Positions 1 to 11,908 are shown, numbered from the stretch's first letter. The stretch is DNA of 64,000 nt from Pseudomonas sp. A-1 (GCF_004801855.1 NZ_SSTC01000014.1:1-64000), one strand, 5' to 3'. Program-made: numbers and translations. The notes: generated by a model from the letters alone, not told the origin.

Positions 1-495
1 CGCAACTTCGGCGCGGCGATACACAAGTTCGGCGCCATCCTCGGCGGCGCGTTCAACTTCGTCGACCAGAACCTGTTTGGCGGCAAGATCCCGCTGACCC
101 TGCACGACAACAAGCCGGACCATGCCTGCCTGAAGCCCGCCGCCCAGTCGACCAAGATCGACTACCCCAAGCCGGACGGCAAGCTGAGCTTCGACAAGCT
201 GTCCTCGGTGTTCCTCTCCAACACCAACCACGAGGAAGACCAGCCCTGCCACCTGAAGCTGGCCGATGCCTCGATCCCGCTGGCGAAGAACCTGCCGCTC
301 TTTGATGAGCCGGCGCAGCGCTACTGCCCGGCCGGGGTGTACGAGATCGTCACCCAGGAAAGCGGCGAGAAGAAGTTCCAGATCAACGCGCAGAACTGCG
401 TGCACTGCAAGACCTGCGACATCAAGGATCCGGCGCAGAACATCACCTGGGTGGCCCCGGAAGGCACCGGCGGGCCGAACTACCCCAACATGTAA
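1..495 (+). CDS. Electron transfer flavoprotein-ubiquinone oxidoreductase, C-terminal part (5' end outside window)
   Basis: The first 165 codons of the window are open in frame 1 and end at TAA. The product matches the C-terminus of ETF-QO, the inner-membrane flavo-iron-sulfur enzyme that passes electrons from electron transfer flavoprotein to ubiquinone. The 4Fe-4S cluster ligands are visible: one Cys in RYCPAGVYE and three in NCVHCKTCDI. The NITW motif and the acidic/Pro-rich tail ending PNYPNM are typical of the family. The gene begins upstream of position 1, so the FAD domain is not seen. It fits with the fadBA beta-oxidation genes later in the window, whose acyl-CoA dehydrogenase electrons would pass through this enzyme. 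A strong intrinsic terminator follows directly. Confidence 0.95.
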   Translation, partial: RNFGAAIHKFGAILGGAFNFVDQNLFGGKIPLTLHDNKPDHACLKPAAQSTKIDYPKPDGKLSFDKLSSVFLSNTNHEEDQPCHLKLADASIPLAKNLPLFDEPAQRYCPAGVYEIVTQESGEKKFQINAQNCVHCKTCDIKDPAQNITWVAPEGTGGPNYPNM

Positions 496-505
496 GCGCT
501 CACAG

Positions 506-529
506 AAAAGGCCCTGCGGGGCCTTTTTT
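506..529 (+). terminator. Rho-independent terminator after ETF-QO
   Basis: A 7-bp GC-rich stem (AAGGCCC / GGGCCTT) with a TGCG loop is followed by six Ts, ten bases after the ETF-QO stop codon. Confidence 0.9.
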
Positions 530-536
530 GTTGTCC

Positions 537-1103
537 TTATTCGGGCTGCGGCGCGATGGGGAACAGCACGCCGTCGCTCCATACCCCCAGCCAGGCCTCG
601 CCGTTGCGTTCGCAGGGTACCGCCAGCTCCACCAGGCGATAGAACACGTTGCGGTGGATCAGCGCCTCGAGGTTGGCGCGCACGTGCACGTAGGGCGACG
701 GCTCGCCACTTTCCACATCGAGGACGAAGCGCAGCGGATGCTCGGCGCCGGCCGCCACCTCGTCGTCGACGTTGGTGCGAAAGCGCAGGCGCTGCGCCTC
801 ACCCTCGCCTTCCACGTCCATCGCCACCGCCACGAAAGGCGCATCGTCGACGCGGATGCCGACCTTCTCCACCGGGGTCACCAAGAAGTAGTCTTCGCCG
901 TCGCGGCGCAGGATGGTGGAGAACAGCCGCACCATCGCCGGCCGGCCGATCGGCGTGCCCAGGTAATGCCAGCTGCCGTCGCGGGCGATGCGCATGTCGA
1001 TGTCGCCGCAGAACGGCGGATTCCACAGATGCACCGGCGGCAGCCCGCCCTTGCTCGCCGGGATCTGCTGCAGCAGATCCCCCGCCTTGCTTCCCTCCGT
1101 CAT
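537..1103 (-). CDS. DUF1285 family protein
   Basis: The 188-residue product resembles the DUF1285 family of small soluble proteins of unknown function found next to metabolic genes in Pseudomonas. Recognisable stretches are [18 protein letters not shown], near the N-terminus, and [13 protein letters not shown] in the middle. The frame opens upstream at 1169, but I chose the ATG at 1101-1103 because a GGGGAG ribosome binding site (1110-1115) lies six bases upstream; an ATG two codons earlier sits directly against that site. It is transcribed away from the aminotransferase gene at 1203, so 1104-1202 must hold both promoters. No signal peptide or membrane segment is visible. The biochemical role is unknown. 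Confidence 0.85.
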   Translation of the reverse strand: MTEGSKAGDLLQQIPASKGGLPPVHLWNPPFCGDIDMRIARDGSWHYLGTPIGRPAMVRLFSTILRRDGEDYFLVTPVEKVGIRVDDAPFVAVAMDVEGEGEAQRLRFRTNVDDEVAAGAEHPLRFVLDVESGEPSPYVHVRANLEALIHRNVFYRLVELAVPCERNGEAWLGVWSDGVLFPIAPQPE

Positions 1104-1202
1104 CGCCATCTCCCCGTGCCTGCTGATGAACCGCCGGGACGACCTGCCGCCCGGACCGCCATGTATCATGCCGCAAACCGCCCATCAGCAGGAGCAGCGA
1201 CG

Positions 1203-2330
1203 ATGAATCCGTGGCACGACGAATTTCCCCAGGAAGCCGGCCTGCGTTACCTCAACCATGCCGCCGTGGCGCCCTGGCCGCACCGGGCCAGCGCCGCGGT
1301 ATGCGCCTTCGCCGAGCAGAACCTGCGCGTCGGCGCCCGCGACTACCCGCAGTGGCTGCAACTGGAGCAGCGCCTGCGCCAGCGCCTGGCGCGCCTGCTC
1401 AACGCGCCGTCGACGGCGGACGTGGCGCTGGTGAAGAACACCTCGGAGGCGCTGTCGTTCGTCGCCTTCGGCCTCGACTGGCGCCCCGGCGACCAGGTGG
1501 TGATCAGCGACCAGGAGTTCCCCTCCAACCGCGTGGTCTGGGAGGCGCTGCGCCCGCAGGGCGTCGAGGTGATCGAGGTGGACATCGCCGGCAGCGACCC
1601 GGAAGCCGCCCTGATCGAAGCCTGCACCCCGCGCACCCGCCTGCTGGCGATCAGCGCGGTGCAGTACGCCAGCGGCCTGCGCCTGGACATGCCGCGACTC
1701 GGCGCCGGCTGCACCGAGCGCGGCGTACTGCTGTGCATCGACGCCATCCAGCAGCTCGGCGCCCAGCCGTTCGATGTGCAGGCCAGCGGCTGCGCCTTCG
1801 CCATGGCCGACGGCCACAAGTGGCTGCTCGGCCCGGAGGGGCTCGGGGTGTTCTACTGCCGCCGCGACCTGCGCGAGCAGCTCAGGCTGCACGAGTACGG
1901 CTGGCACATGCTCGAGGACGCCGGCAACTACGACAGGCGCGACTGGCAGCCGGCGAAGACCGCGCGGCGCTTCGAGTGCGGCAGCCCGAACATGCTCGGC
2001 GCGGTGGCGCTGGAGGCCAGCCTGGCGCTGCTCGAGGAAGTGGGAATGGCGCAGGTGGCGACGCTGATCGAGCAGCGCATCGCCCGCCTGCACGCGGGGA
2101 TCGCCGCTCTGCCCGGCGCCCGCCTGCTGAGCCCACAGGAGCCCGGGCGGCGCGCCGGCATCCTCACCTTCGCCCTGGCCGGTCGGGACAATGGCGAGCT
2201 GTTCGAGGCACTGAAGAAGGAACAGGTGGTGTGTGCCCAGCGCGGCGGCGGCATCCGTCTGTCGCCGCACTTCTACACGACGGAGACGGTGATCGAGGAT
2301 ACCCTGGCCCTGCTGCATCGGCTGGCCTGA
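1203..2330 (+). CDS. Class V aminotransferase (cysteine desulfurase/kynureninase-like fold), PLP-dependent
   Basis: The 375-residue product has the fold-type I class V pattern: LNHAAVAPWP at the N-terminus, the KNTSEALSF cofactor-phosphate segment, the LCIDAIQQLGA stretch with the Asp that contacts the pyridine nitrogen, and the Schiff-base lysine in ADGHKWLLGPEG. The C-terminus carries IRLSPHFYTT, typical of the family. It lacks the long active-site cysteine loop expected of an IscS-type desulfurase, so I would not call it a housekeeping desulfurase. The start at 1203 has an AGGAG site at 1190-1194, eight bases upstream. No operon partner is visible; the next feature downstream is a small RNA. 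Substrate unknown. Confidence 0.85.
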   Translation: MNPWHDEFPQEAGLRYLNHAAVAPWPHRASAAVCAFAEQNLRVGARDYPQWLQLEQRLRQRLARLLNAPSTADVALVKNTSEALSFVAFGLDWRPGDQVVISDQEFPSNRVVWEALRPQGVEVIEVDIAGSDPEAALIEACTPRTRLLAISAVQYASGLRLDMPRLGAGCTERGVLLCIDAIQQLGAQPFDVQASGCAFAMADGHKWLLGPEGLGVFYCRRDLREQLRLHEYGWHMLEDAGNYDRRDWQPAKTARRFECGSPNMLGAVALEASLALLEEVGMAQVATLIEQRIARLHAGIAALPGARLLSPQEPGRRAGILTFALAGRDNGELFEALKKEQVVCAQRGGGIRLSPHFYTTETVIEDTLALLHRLA

Positions 2331-2469
2331 ACGGCGCAGCGGCTGCCGCATGGAGCCGCAGGGTCATCATCTGGCCAGCCTGATTCGGCGACGCACTCAG
2401 CAAGCGGGGAACTATTTCAAATCCGTTTTAAAACTGGGGGATTCCTGCCGGTAAAGTATCGAAGACTGG

Positions 2470-2479
2470 TCAATACTCA
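2470..2479 (+). promoter_or_regulatory. Likely sigma-S type -10 element of rgsA
   Basis: TCAATACTCA matches eight of ten positions of an extended sigma-S -10 (TCTATACTTA). It lies about seven bases before the first hairpin region of the small RNA. No good -35 is visible, as is common for RpoS promoters. Inference from sequence and from the known RpoS dependence of RgsA. Confidence 0.5.
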
Positions 2480-2484
2480 CATTA

Positions 2485-2600
2485 CTGATGTGCGGCACCT
2501 CCCCCCAAGTGCCCGTCAGGCGGAACGGCGTGGGAACGCCTGTTCCGGTTTCACTCCTAATGGTCTTGACCCGGATTCCCCCAGAACCCGGGTTTTTTTT
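2485..2600 (+). ncRNA. rgsA: RgsA (P16) small regulatory RNA
   Basis: This intergenic stretch folds into three clear hairpins. The first is GGCAC/GTGCC (2494-2513) with a C-rich loop. The second is CGGAACGGCGT paired to ACGCC-T-GTTCCG (2521-2547). The third is a terminator stem ACCCGG/CCGGGT (2569-2593) followed by eight Ts. Between hairpins 2 and 3 lies the single-stranded segment TTTCACTCCTAATGGTCTTG. The layout and location beside tatD match RgsA/P16 of Pseudomonas, an RpoS-dependent, Hfq-binding sRNA reported to act on fis, acpP and rpoS messages. No protein-coding evidence exists here: open frames on both strands do not resemble proteins. The 5' end is estimated from the -10 and may be off by several bases. 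Confidence 0.85.
2569..2600 (+). terminator. RgsA intrinsic terminator
   Basis: Six-base-pair stem ACCCGG/CCGGGT with a 13-nt loop and eight Ts. The T run is on the plus strand only, so it serves the sRNA and not the convergent tatD operon, whose stop codon begins 10 bases further on. Confidence 0.88.
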
Positions 2601-2610
2601 GTCCGCCGTT

Positions 2611-3393
2611 TCAGCAGGACCGCGCCAGCGGGAACAGCCGCTCGAAGTTGGCGGTGGTCTGCGCGGCCAGAACCTCGCAGGAAACCCCGCGCAGGGTGGC
2701 GAGGAACTCGGCGACGTCGCGCACGTATTCCGGGAGGTTCGGCTTGCCGCGATGGGGAACCGGCGCCAGGTAGGGTGCGTCGGTTTCCACCAGCAGGCGA
2801 TCGGCCGGCACCTGGCGGGCCACCTCGCGCAGCGCCTCGGCGTTGCGGAAGGTGACGATGCCGGACAGCGAGATGTAGTAGCCCATGTCCAGCGCTGCCC
2901 GGGCCATCGCCCAGTCCTCGGTGAAACAGTGCAGTACGCCGGCCTGCGCCAGGTCGGCCTCGCGCAGCATGGCCAGAGTGTCGGCGCGCGCCTCGCGGGT
3001 ATGCACAATCACCGGCTTGCCGGTCTGCCGCGCCGCCTCCAGGTGCAGGGCGAAACCCTCGCGCTGCAGCGCCGCAGCCTCCGGCTGGTAGTGGTAGTCG
3101 AGGCCGGTCTCGCCGATGGCCACCACTCGCGGATGGGCCAGCTCGTGCAGCAGCCAGTCCAGCGCCGGCTGGCTGCCGGGCTCGAGATCCAGCGGATGCA
3201 CGCCGATCGAGCAGTACACGTCCGGGTAGGTTTCCGCCAGCTGGCGCACGGCGCTGGCGTTGTCGGCGCTGACGCCGATGCACAGGAAGCTGCCGACGCC
3301 ACGCGAACGGGCGGCCGCCAGCGCGGCGTCGAGCGAGCCGCCGTGGGCCTTGAGGTCCAGGCGGTCGAGATGACAGTGGGAGTCTACGAGCAT
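2611..3393 (-). CDS. TatD-family metal-dependent hydrolase / 3'-5' DNase (YcfH type)
   Basis: The 260-residue TIM-barrel protein carries the amidohydrolase metal-binding signature: DSHCHLD at residues 4-10, GETGLDYH, HTREA, HCFTED and the late ETDAPYLAP. The length is typical for TatD/YcfH nucleases. It is the last gene of the fabF-pabC-mltG-tmk-holB-pilZ-tatD run; its ATG lies two bases after the pilZ stop, so the pair is translationally coupled. In the minus direction no T-tract terminator is visible downstream, and the transcript would run into the antisense strand of rgsA. The exact substrate is uncertain in the family (DNA 3' ends or D-aminoacyl-tRNA). Confidence 0.93.
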   Translation of the reverse strand: MLVDSHCHLDRLDLKAHGGSLDAALAAARSRGVGSFLCIGVSADNASAVRQLAETYPDVYCSIGVHPLDLEPGSQPALDWLLHELAHPRVVAIGETGLDYHYQPEAAALQREGFALHLEAARQTGKPVIVHTREARADTLAMLREADLAQAGVLHCFTEDWAMARAALDMGYYISLSGIVTFRNAEALREVARQVPADRLLVETDAPYLAPVPHRGKPNLPEYVRDVAEFLATLRGVSCEVLAAQTTANFERLFPLARSC

Positions 3394-3395
3394 GG

Positions 3396-3749
3396 TCACA
3401 TGGTCAGGGTCGGGCGCTCGGACTTGAGCGCACCAGCGAGGTAGGTTTCGATCTTGTTGCGGGTGCTGCGGTCGCCGTCGTTGAACTGCACACCGATGCC
3501 GGCGGTGCGGTTGCCCTGGGCCCCCTTGGGAGTGATCCAGACCACCTTGCCGGCGACCGGGATCTTCTCCGGCTCGTCCATCAGGGTCAGCAGCACGAAC
3601 ACCTCGTCGCCCAGGCGATAGGTCTTGCTGGTGGAGATGAACAGGCCGCCGTTGCGCACGAAGGGCATGTAGGCCGCGTACAGCTGGGCCTTGTCCTTGA
3701 GAGTCAGGGTGAGGATGGCGTTGCGACCGCCGAGGGGTGGCATGCTCAT
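3396..3749 (-). CDS. pilZ: PilZ domain protein, type IV pilus biogenesis
   Basis: The 117-residue protein matches Pseudomonas PilZ, the founder of the PilZ domain family, which is required for type IV pilus assembly with PilB and FimX. The sequence shows LTLTLKDKAQLYAAYMPF and the ISTSKTYRLGDEVFVLLTL core, ending NKIETYLAGAL. As in other true PilZ proteins, the RxxxR and D/NxSxxG c-di-GMP-binding motifs are absent. A GGAG site seven bases upstream supports the ATG at 3749 rather than the ATG two codons later. It lies between holB and tatD, as in P. aeruginosa. Confidence 0.95.
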   Translation of the reverse strand: MSMPPLGGRNAILTLTLKDKAQLYAAYMPFVRNGGLFISTSKTYRLGDEVFVLLTLMDEPEKIPVAGKVVWITPKGAQGNRTAGIGVQFNDGDRSTRNKIETYLAGALKSERPTLTM

Positions 3750-3782
3750 GGGCAGGCTCCGTGGCCGATGCGGACTGCGATT

Positions 3783-7263
<3,481 letters not shown>

Positions 7264-7264
<1 letters not shown>

Positions 7265-8508
7265 CAGCCGGCGAAGCGGCGGAACACCAGGGTGCCGTTG
7301 GTGCCGCCGAAGCCGAAGGAGTTGGACACCGCCACGTCGATCGGCATCGCCTGCGCCTGGTGGGCGACGAAGTTGAGGTCGCAGCCCTCGTCCGGCTCGT
7401 CGAGGTTGATGGTCGGCGGCGCCACCTGGTCGCGCAGGGCGAGGATGCTGAAGATCGCCTCCACCGCACCGGCGGCGCCCAGCAGGTGGCCGGTCATCGA
7501 CTTGGTCGAGCTGACCGCCAGGCTGTGGGCGTACTCGCCGAACACGCGCTTGACCGCCGCGCACTCGGCCAGGTCGCCGGCCGGGGTCGAGGTGCCGTGG
7601 GCGTTGATGTACTGCACCTGCTCCGGGTTCAGGCCGGCGTCACGCAGGGCATTCTGCATGCAGCGCGCGGCGCCGTCGCCGGTCTCCGGCGGCGCGGTCA
7701 TGTGGTAGGCGTCACCGCTCATGCCGAAGCCGACCAGCTCGGCATAGATGCGCACGCCGCGGGCCTTGGCGTGCTCCAGCTCTTCCAGCACCAGGGCGCC
7801 GGCGCCGTCGGCCAGCACGAAGCCGTCACGGCCGCGGTCCCAGGGGCGGCTGGCACGGGTCGGCTCGTCGTTGCGGGTGGACAGGGCCCGGGCTGCGCCG
7901 AAGCCGCCGAGACCCAGGCCGCAGGTGGCCATCTCGGAGCCGCCGGCGATCATCACGTCGGCCTCGCCGTAGGCGATGTTGCGCGCCGCCATGCCGATGC
8001 TGTGGGTGCCGGTGGTGCACGCGGTGGTGATCGCGTAGTTGGGACCCTGTGCGCCCAGATGGATCGACAGGAACCCGGAAATCATGTTGATGATCGAGCC
8101 CGGCACGAAGAACGGCGAGATGCGCCGCGGCCCCTGCTCGTGCAGCGACCTGGCGTTGTTCTCGATGTTGGTCAGGCCGCCGATGCCCGAGCCCATGGCC
8201 ACGCCCACGCGCTCGCGGTTGGCGTCGGTGACCTCCAGGCCGGCGTCGCGCACCGCCTGCAGGCTGGCGGCCATGCCGTACTGGATGAAGAGGTCCATCT
8301 TGCGAGCTTCCTTGGCCGGCAGGTAGTCCTCGACATTGAAGCCCTTGACCGAACCACCGAAGCGGGTGGCGAAAGCCGAGACATCCATATGCCCGATCGG
8401 ACCGATGCCACTCTGCCCGGCCAGCACGCCCTGCCAACTGCTGGCCACATCCGGGCCGAGGGGTGACAGCATGCCAAGACCGGTGACCACGACGCGTCTA
8501 CGCGACAC
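7264..8508 (-). CDS. fabF: Beta-ketoacyl-ACP synthase II
   Basis: The 414-residue condensing enzyme elongates acyl-ACP with malonyl-ACP. The Cys-His-His triad is present: Cys164 in [10 protein letters not shown], His304 in [11 protein letters not shown] and His341 in TGHLLGAAG. The frame opens further upstream, but the GTG at 8506-8508 has a GGAGAG site at proper spacing, giving the usual N-terminus with [16 protein letters not shown] strong terminator lies between acpP and fabF, so fabF probably also depends on read-through or its own promoter in 8509-8585. Confidence 0.96.
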
Positions 8509-8589
8509 AGCGCTCTCCTCTTGTTGATCCACTACAGCGACGAAGCGTGGCCAGACCAGCGCCACCACTTCCTTTTACCCAAAGAAAAA

Positions 8590-8622
8590 CCGCACGTCTT
8601 TTCAGGGACGTGCGGCTTTTTC
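8590..8622. terminator. Bidirectional intrinsic terminator between acpP and fabF
   Basis: Nine-base perfect stem CCGCACGTC/GACGTGCGG (8590-8598 and 8607-8615) flanked by A and T runs on both sides. In the minus direction it follows acpP and precedes fabF, so it probably separates abundant acpP mRNA from the fabF operon. Confidence 0.88.
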
Positions 8623-8642
8623 CGGTCGGAACCGACGATTAC

Positions 8643-8882
8643 TTACTGCTGGCCGTGAGCATTGATGTAATCGATGGCTTCCTGAACGGTGGTGATCTTC
8701 TCAGCCTGCTCGTCCGGGATTTCGGTCTCGAATTCTTCCTCGAGAGCCATGACCAGCTCCACGGTGTCCAGGGAATCAGCGCCCAGGTCTTCCACGAAGG
8801 AAGCGCTGTTGGTCACTTCTTCTTCTTTAACGCCAAGCTGCTCGGCAACGATTTTCTTGACGCGTTCTTCGATGGTGCTCAT
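8643..8882 (-). CDS. acpP: Acyl carrier protein
   Basis: The 79-residue acidic protein has the phosphopantetheine attachment serine in [12 protein letters not shown] (Ser37). It carries the growing acyl chain for the Fab enzymes and donates to PlsX and lipid A synthesis. It starts with ATG, preceded by an AGGAG site (complement of 8895-8899). It has its own strong promoter (8932-8959) and terminator (8590-8622). The leader around the ribosome binding site is complementary to the RgsA small RNA encoded at 2485-2600. Confidence 0.98.
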   Translation of the reverse strand: MSTIEERVKKIVAEQLGVKEEEVTNSASFVEDLGADSLDTVELVMALEEEFETEIPDEQAEKITTVQEAIDYINAHGQQ

Positions 8883-8891
8883 ATCTCGTTC

Positions 8892-8903
8892 TCACTCCTA
8901 TGG
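8892..8903 (-). promoter_or_regulatory. Putative RgsA pairing site overlapping the acpP ribosome binding site
   Basis: The acpP leader reads CCATAGGAGTGA here. The RgsA single-stranded segment TCACTCCTAATGG (2551-2563) can pair with all 12 bases if one A of the sRNA bulges out. The site covers the Shine-Dalgarno sequence, consistent with repression of translation. Confidence 0.7.
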
Positions 8904-8931
8904 AGAGTTCCATGTAGCTGGTGGCGGCTAG

Positions 8932-8959
8932 TGTATAGAAAGGGTTTTCAGCTTTTCAA
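8932..8959 (-). promoter_or_regulatory. Sigma-70 promoter of acpP
   Basis: On the minus strand a TTGAAA -35 (8954-8959) and a TATACA -10 (8932-8937) are separated by 16 bases. The expected start is near 8925, leaving a leader of about 43 bases before the acpP ATG. Confidence 0.82.
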
Positions 8960-9087
8960 GCAAAACCCTTGCCGGCCTGCCGAAGCGCATTTTTTCGCCC
9001 GCCAGGAAAACTGCCTTGCAAAACAACCACATGGCGCTTTTTCGGGGATGCCGCCATTGCCGCCGGCACGGGGCCAGCGGCACTTTT

Positions 9088-9828
9088 TTACATGTACATG
9101 CCACCGTTGACCGGGATGGTCGCGCCGGTGACGTAGGCGCCACCCTCGCCGGCGAGGAAGCCTACCACGCTGGCGATCTCCTCCGCCTGCCCCAGACGCC
9201 CCAGCGGAATCTGGGTCAGCAGGTTCTGGCGATGCGCTTCCGGCAGGTCGCGGGTCATGTCGGTATCGATGAAGCCCGGCGCAACCGCATTGACGGTGAT
9301 GTTGCGCGAGCCGACCTCACGAGCCAGGGCGCGGCTGAAGCCTTCCACGCCGGCCTTGGCCGCCGCGTAGTTGGCCTGACCGGCATTGCCCATCGAGCCG
9401 ACCACCGAACTGATGTTGATGATCCGGCCCCAGCGCGCCTTGGTCATGCCCTTGAGCACGGCCTTGGACAGGCGGTAGATGCTGGTCAGGTTGGTGTTGA
9501 TGACGTCGCTCCACTCCTCGTCCTTCATGCGCAGCATCAGGTTGTCGCGGGTGATGCCGGCGTTGTTCACCAGGATGGCCGGCTGGCCGAGGTGCTGCTG
9601 GATGTGCTCGAGGGTCTGGGCCACCGACTCGTCGCTGGCGACGTCGAGGACCAGGCCGGCACCTTCGATGCCAGCCGCCTTGAGGTACTCGGCGATGCGC
9701 TCGGCGCCGGCGGCGCTGGTGGCGGTGCCGATGACGATGGCGCCCTGGCGGCCCAGCTCCAGGGCGATGGCCTGGCCGATGCCGCGGGTAGCGCCGGTGA
9801 CCAGGGCCACCTTACCTTGCAGACTCAT
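9088..9828 (-). CDS. fabG: 3-oxoacyl-ACP reductase
   Basis: The 246-residue short-chain dehydrogenase reduces beta-ketoacyl-ACP with NADPH. It shows the TGATRGIG cofactor loop (11-18), NNAG (88-91), the catalytic Ser141 in NISSVVG, and the YxxxK pair Tyr154/Lys158 in NYAAAKAG. I chose the ATG at 9826-9828, which gives the usual N-terminus, over the frame's earlier opening at 9864. It follows fabD by 19 bases and is separated from acpP by 205 bases that contain the acpP promoter. Confidence 0.97.
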   Translation of the reverse strand: MSLQGKVALVTGATRGIGQAIALELGRQGAIVIGTATSAAGAERIAEYLKAAGIEGAGLVLDVASDESVAQTLEHIQQHLGQPAILVNNAGITRDNLMLRMKDEEWSDVINTNLTSIYRLSKAVLKGMTKARWGRIINISSVVGSMGNAGQANYAAAKAGVEGFSRALAREVGSRNITVNAVAPGFIDTDMTRDLPEAHRQNLLTQIPLGRLGQAEEIASVVGFLAGEGGAYVTGATIPVNGGMYM

Positions 9829-9847
9829 GGGGTGTTTCTCCTGATGT

Positions 9848-10786
9848 TCAGGCCAGGGCCGCACGGGCGGCGGCGAAGGCCTCGGGGGTATCCAGATTGT
9901 GGGTGTTGACGCCCTTGGCGCAGCGCTTGTTGAGGCCGGACAGCACCTTGCCCGGACCGCACTCGACCAGCTCGGTCACACCGCGTTCGGCCAGGGTCAC
10001 GATGCTCTCCACCCAGCGCACCGGGCTGTACAGCTGCTCGAGCAGGTCGCGCTTGAGCGCGGCGAGATCCGCCGGCACCTGGGCACTGGTGTTCTGCACG
10101 ATGGCGATCTGCGGCGCCTGCCAGTCGATGGCATCCACTGCTGCCGCGAACTTCTCGGCCGCCGGACGCATCAGCGCGCAGTGCGACGGCACGCTCACCG
10201 GCAGGGCCATGGCGCGCTTGGCGCCCCGGGCCTTGCACGCCTCGATGGCGCGCTCGACCGCTGCCGCGGCGCCGGCGATCACCACCTGGCCCGGCGCGTT
10301 GAAGTTGACTGCACTGACCACCTCGCCCTGCGCCGCCTCGGCACACGCGGCGCGCACGGCGTCGTCGTCCAGGCCGAGGATCGCCGCCATGCCGCCCTGA
10401 CCGGCCGGCACCGCCTGCTGCATCAGCTGGCCACGCAGCTCGACCAGCTTGACCGCATCGGCGAAGGGCAGGCAGCCTGCAGCCACCAGCGCCGAGTACT
10501 CGCCCAGGCTGTGACCGGCGACGAAGGCCGGCTGCGCGCCGCCCTCGGCCTGCCACAGGCGCCACAGGGCGACGGAGGCGGCGAGAATGGCCGGCTGGGT
10601 CTTGTCGGTCTGGTTGAGCTGCTCGGCAGGGCCTTCCTGGATCAGCGCCCAGAGGTCGTAGCCCAGGGCTGCCGAGGCTTCGGCGAAGGTCTCGCCGATC
10701 ACGGCGTGCTGCGCACCCAGCTCGGCGAGCATGCCGACAGTCTGGGAACCCTGACCGGGGAAAACGAAAGCGAGGGAAGAAGACAT
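9848..10786 (-). CDS. fabD: Malonyl-CoA:ACP transacylase
   Basis: The 312-residue enzyme transfers malonyl groups from CoA to ACP. The N-terminal FPGQGSQ, the active-site Ser93 in GHSLGEYSAL, the His202 in PSHCALM, and NTSA and CGPGKVL motifs are all present. It is followed closely by fabG and preceded, 109 bases away, by plsX. In contrast to E. coli, fabH is not present in this cluster; in Pseudomonas initiation enzymes are encoded elsewhere. The 109-base gap upstream shows no clear sigma-70 hexamers, so transcription may come from the yceD promoter. Confidence 0.97.
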   Translation of the reverse strand: MSSSLAFVFPGQGSQTVGMLAELGAQHAVIGETFAEASAALGYDLWALIQEGPAEQLNQTDKTQPAILAASVALWRLWQAEGGAQPAFVAGHSLGEYSALVAAGCLPFADAVKLVELRGQLMQQAVPAGQGGMAAILGLDDDAVRAACAEAAQGEVVSAVNFNAPGQVVIAGAAAAVERAIEACKARGAKRAMALPVSVPSHCALMRPAAEKFAAAVDAIDWQAPQIAIVQNTSAQVPADLAALKRDLLEQLYSPVRWVESIVTLAERGVTELVECGPGKVLSGLNKRCAKGVNTHNLDTPEAFAAARAALA

Positions 10787-10895
10787 GGAGCAAGTCCCTT
10801 GTGTACTTGTTCGTCAGGAGGACTGCGCCACCCGAGGCAGCGCAGCGGACTGACAGTTGGATGACAGGCGTTGACCTGCGGTCACACCCGGGCAA

Positions 10896-11906
10896 TTAAA
10901 GCAGCAGATGCTCGAGGCGCCCATGCAGGCGCTGCGGCAGGTTCTCGTCGACTTCCGCCAGCGCCCGCCGGATGGCGGCGCGGAAACCTTCCGGCCCGGC
11001 GCCGCCGTGGCTTTTTACCACAATGCCCTGCAATCCGAGAAAGCTCGCGCCGTTATGCCGCGCCGGACGCAGCTCGCCCTGCAGCTCGCGCAGCAGCGGC
11101 AGCGCCAGCAGGCCGGCCAGGCGGGCGAACGGCCCAGCGCGAAAGCGCGCGGCGATACGCGCAGCGATCATCGCCGCAAGCCCCTCGCTGGCCTTGAGCA
11201 CGACATTGCCGACGAAGCCATCGCAGACCACCACGTCGGCGTCGCCGCGATACAGGCCGTCGCCCTCGACGAAACCGACATAGTTGAGCGCGCGCGCCTG
11301 CTGCAGCAGGCTGGCCGCCAGCTTGACCGTCTGACTGCCCTTGATCTCCTCGGTGCCGACATTGAGCAGCGCCACCCGCGGATTCGCCACACCCTGCGCC
11401 TCGGCGGCGACCGCCCCCATGACGGCGAACTGGTAGAGGTTCTCCGCACTGCAGTCGACGTTGGCGCCGAGATCCAGCAGCAGGCAGCTGCCGCGCAGGG
11501 TGGGAATGGCGCTGACCATCGCCGGCCGGTCGATACCCGGCAGGGTCTTCAGCACATGCCGCGACAGCGCCATCAGCGCACCGGTATTGCCGGCACTGAC
11601 GCACGCCTGGGCCGCGCCACTGCGCACCAGTTCGAGGGTCTGACGCATCGAGGAGTCGAGCTTGCCACGCAGCACCTGCGCCGGACGTTCGTCCATCGCA
11701 ATCACTTGGCTGGCGGGATGCACGAGCAGGCGGGAGCGATCGACAGAGGCGTGCTCTGCAATCAACTGCTCTATGAGGGCGGGTTGGCCGACGAGGATCA
11801 ACCGCAGGGAGGAGTGCTCGGCCAGGCTGGAAATGCAGGCCGGAACAATGCAGTGGGGACCGAAGTCCCCACCCATTGCATCGATCGCGAGGACCGGAGC
11901 GACCAA
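10896..11906 (-). CDS. plsX: Phosphate acyltransferase PlsX
   Basis: The 336-residue protein makes acyl-phosphate from acyl-ACP, the first step toward phosphatidic acid with PlsY. It carries the family signatures [10 protein letters not shown] near the N-terminus, [26 protein letters not shown], and VKSHGGA near the C-terminus. The only sensible start is TTG at 11904-11906, two bases after the rpmF stop; the first in-frame ATG is the Met inside the conserved DAMGGD motif and would destroy the fold. The tight coupling to rpmF probably compensates for the weak codon. Confidence 0.94.
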   Translation of the reverse strand: MVAPVLAIDAMGGDFGPHCIVPACISSLAEHSSLRLILVGQPALIEQLIAEHASVDRSRLLVHPASQVIAMDERPAQVLRGKLDSSMRQTLELVRSGAAQACVSAGNTGALMALSRHVLKTLPGIDRPAMVSAIPTLRGSCLLLDLGANVDCSAENLYQFAVMGAVAAEAQGVANPRVALLNVGTEEIKGSQTVKLAASLLQQARALNYVGFVEGDGLYRGDADVVVCDGFVGNVVLKASEGLAAMIAARIAARFRAGPFARLAGLLALPLLRELQGELRPARHNGASFLGLQGIVVKSHGGAGPEGFRAAIRRALAEVDENLPQRLHGRLEHLLL

Positions 11907-11908
11907 GA

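Noticed and set aside
1107-1169. Longer N-terminus for the DUF1285 protein
   Set aside because: The ribosome binding site fits the ATG at 1103, and the extra residues look non-conserved.
2488-3444. Open frames covering the RgsA locus on both strands
   Set aside because: They overlap tatD in antisense and a hairpin-rich RNA gene; the sequence reads as RNA structure and not protein.
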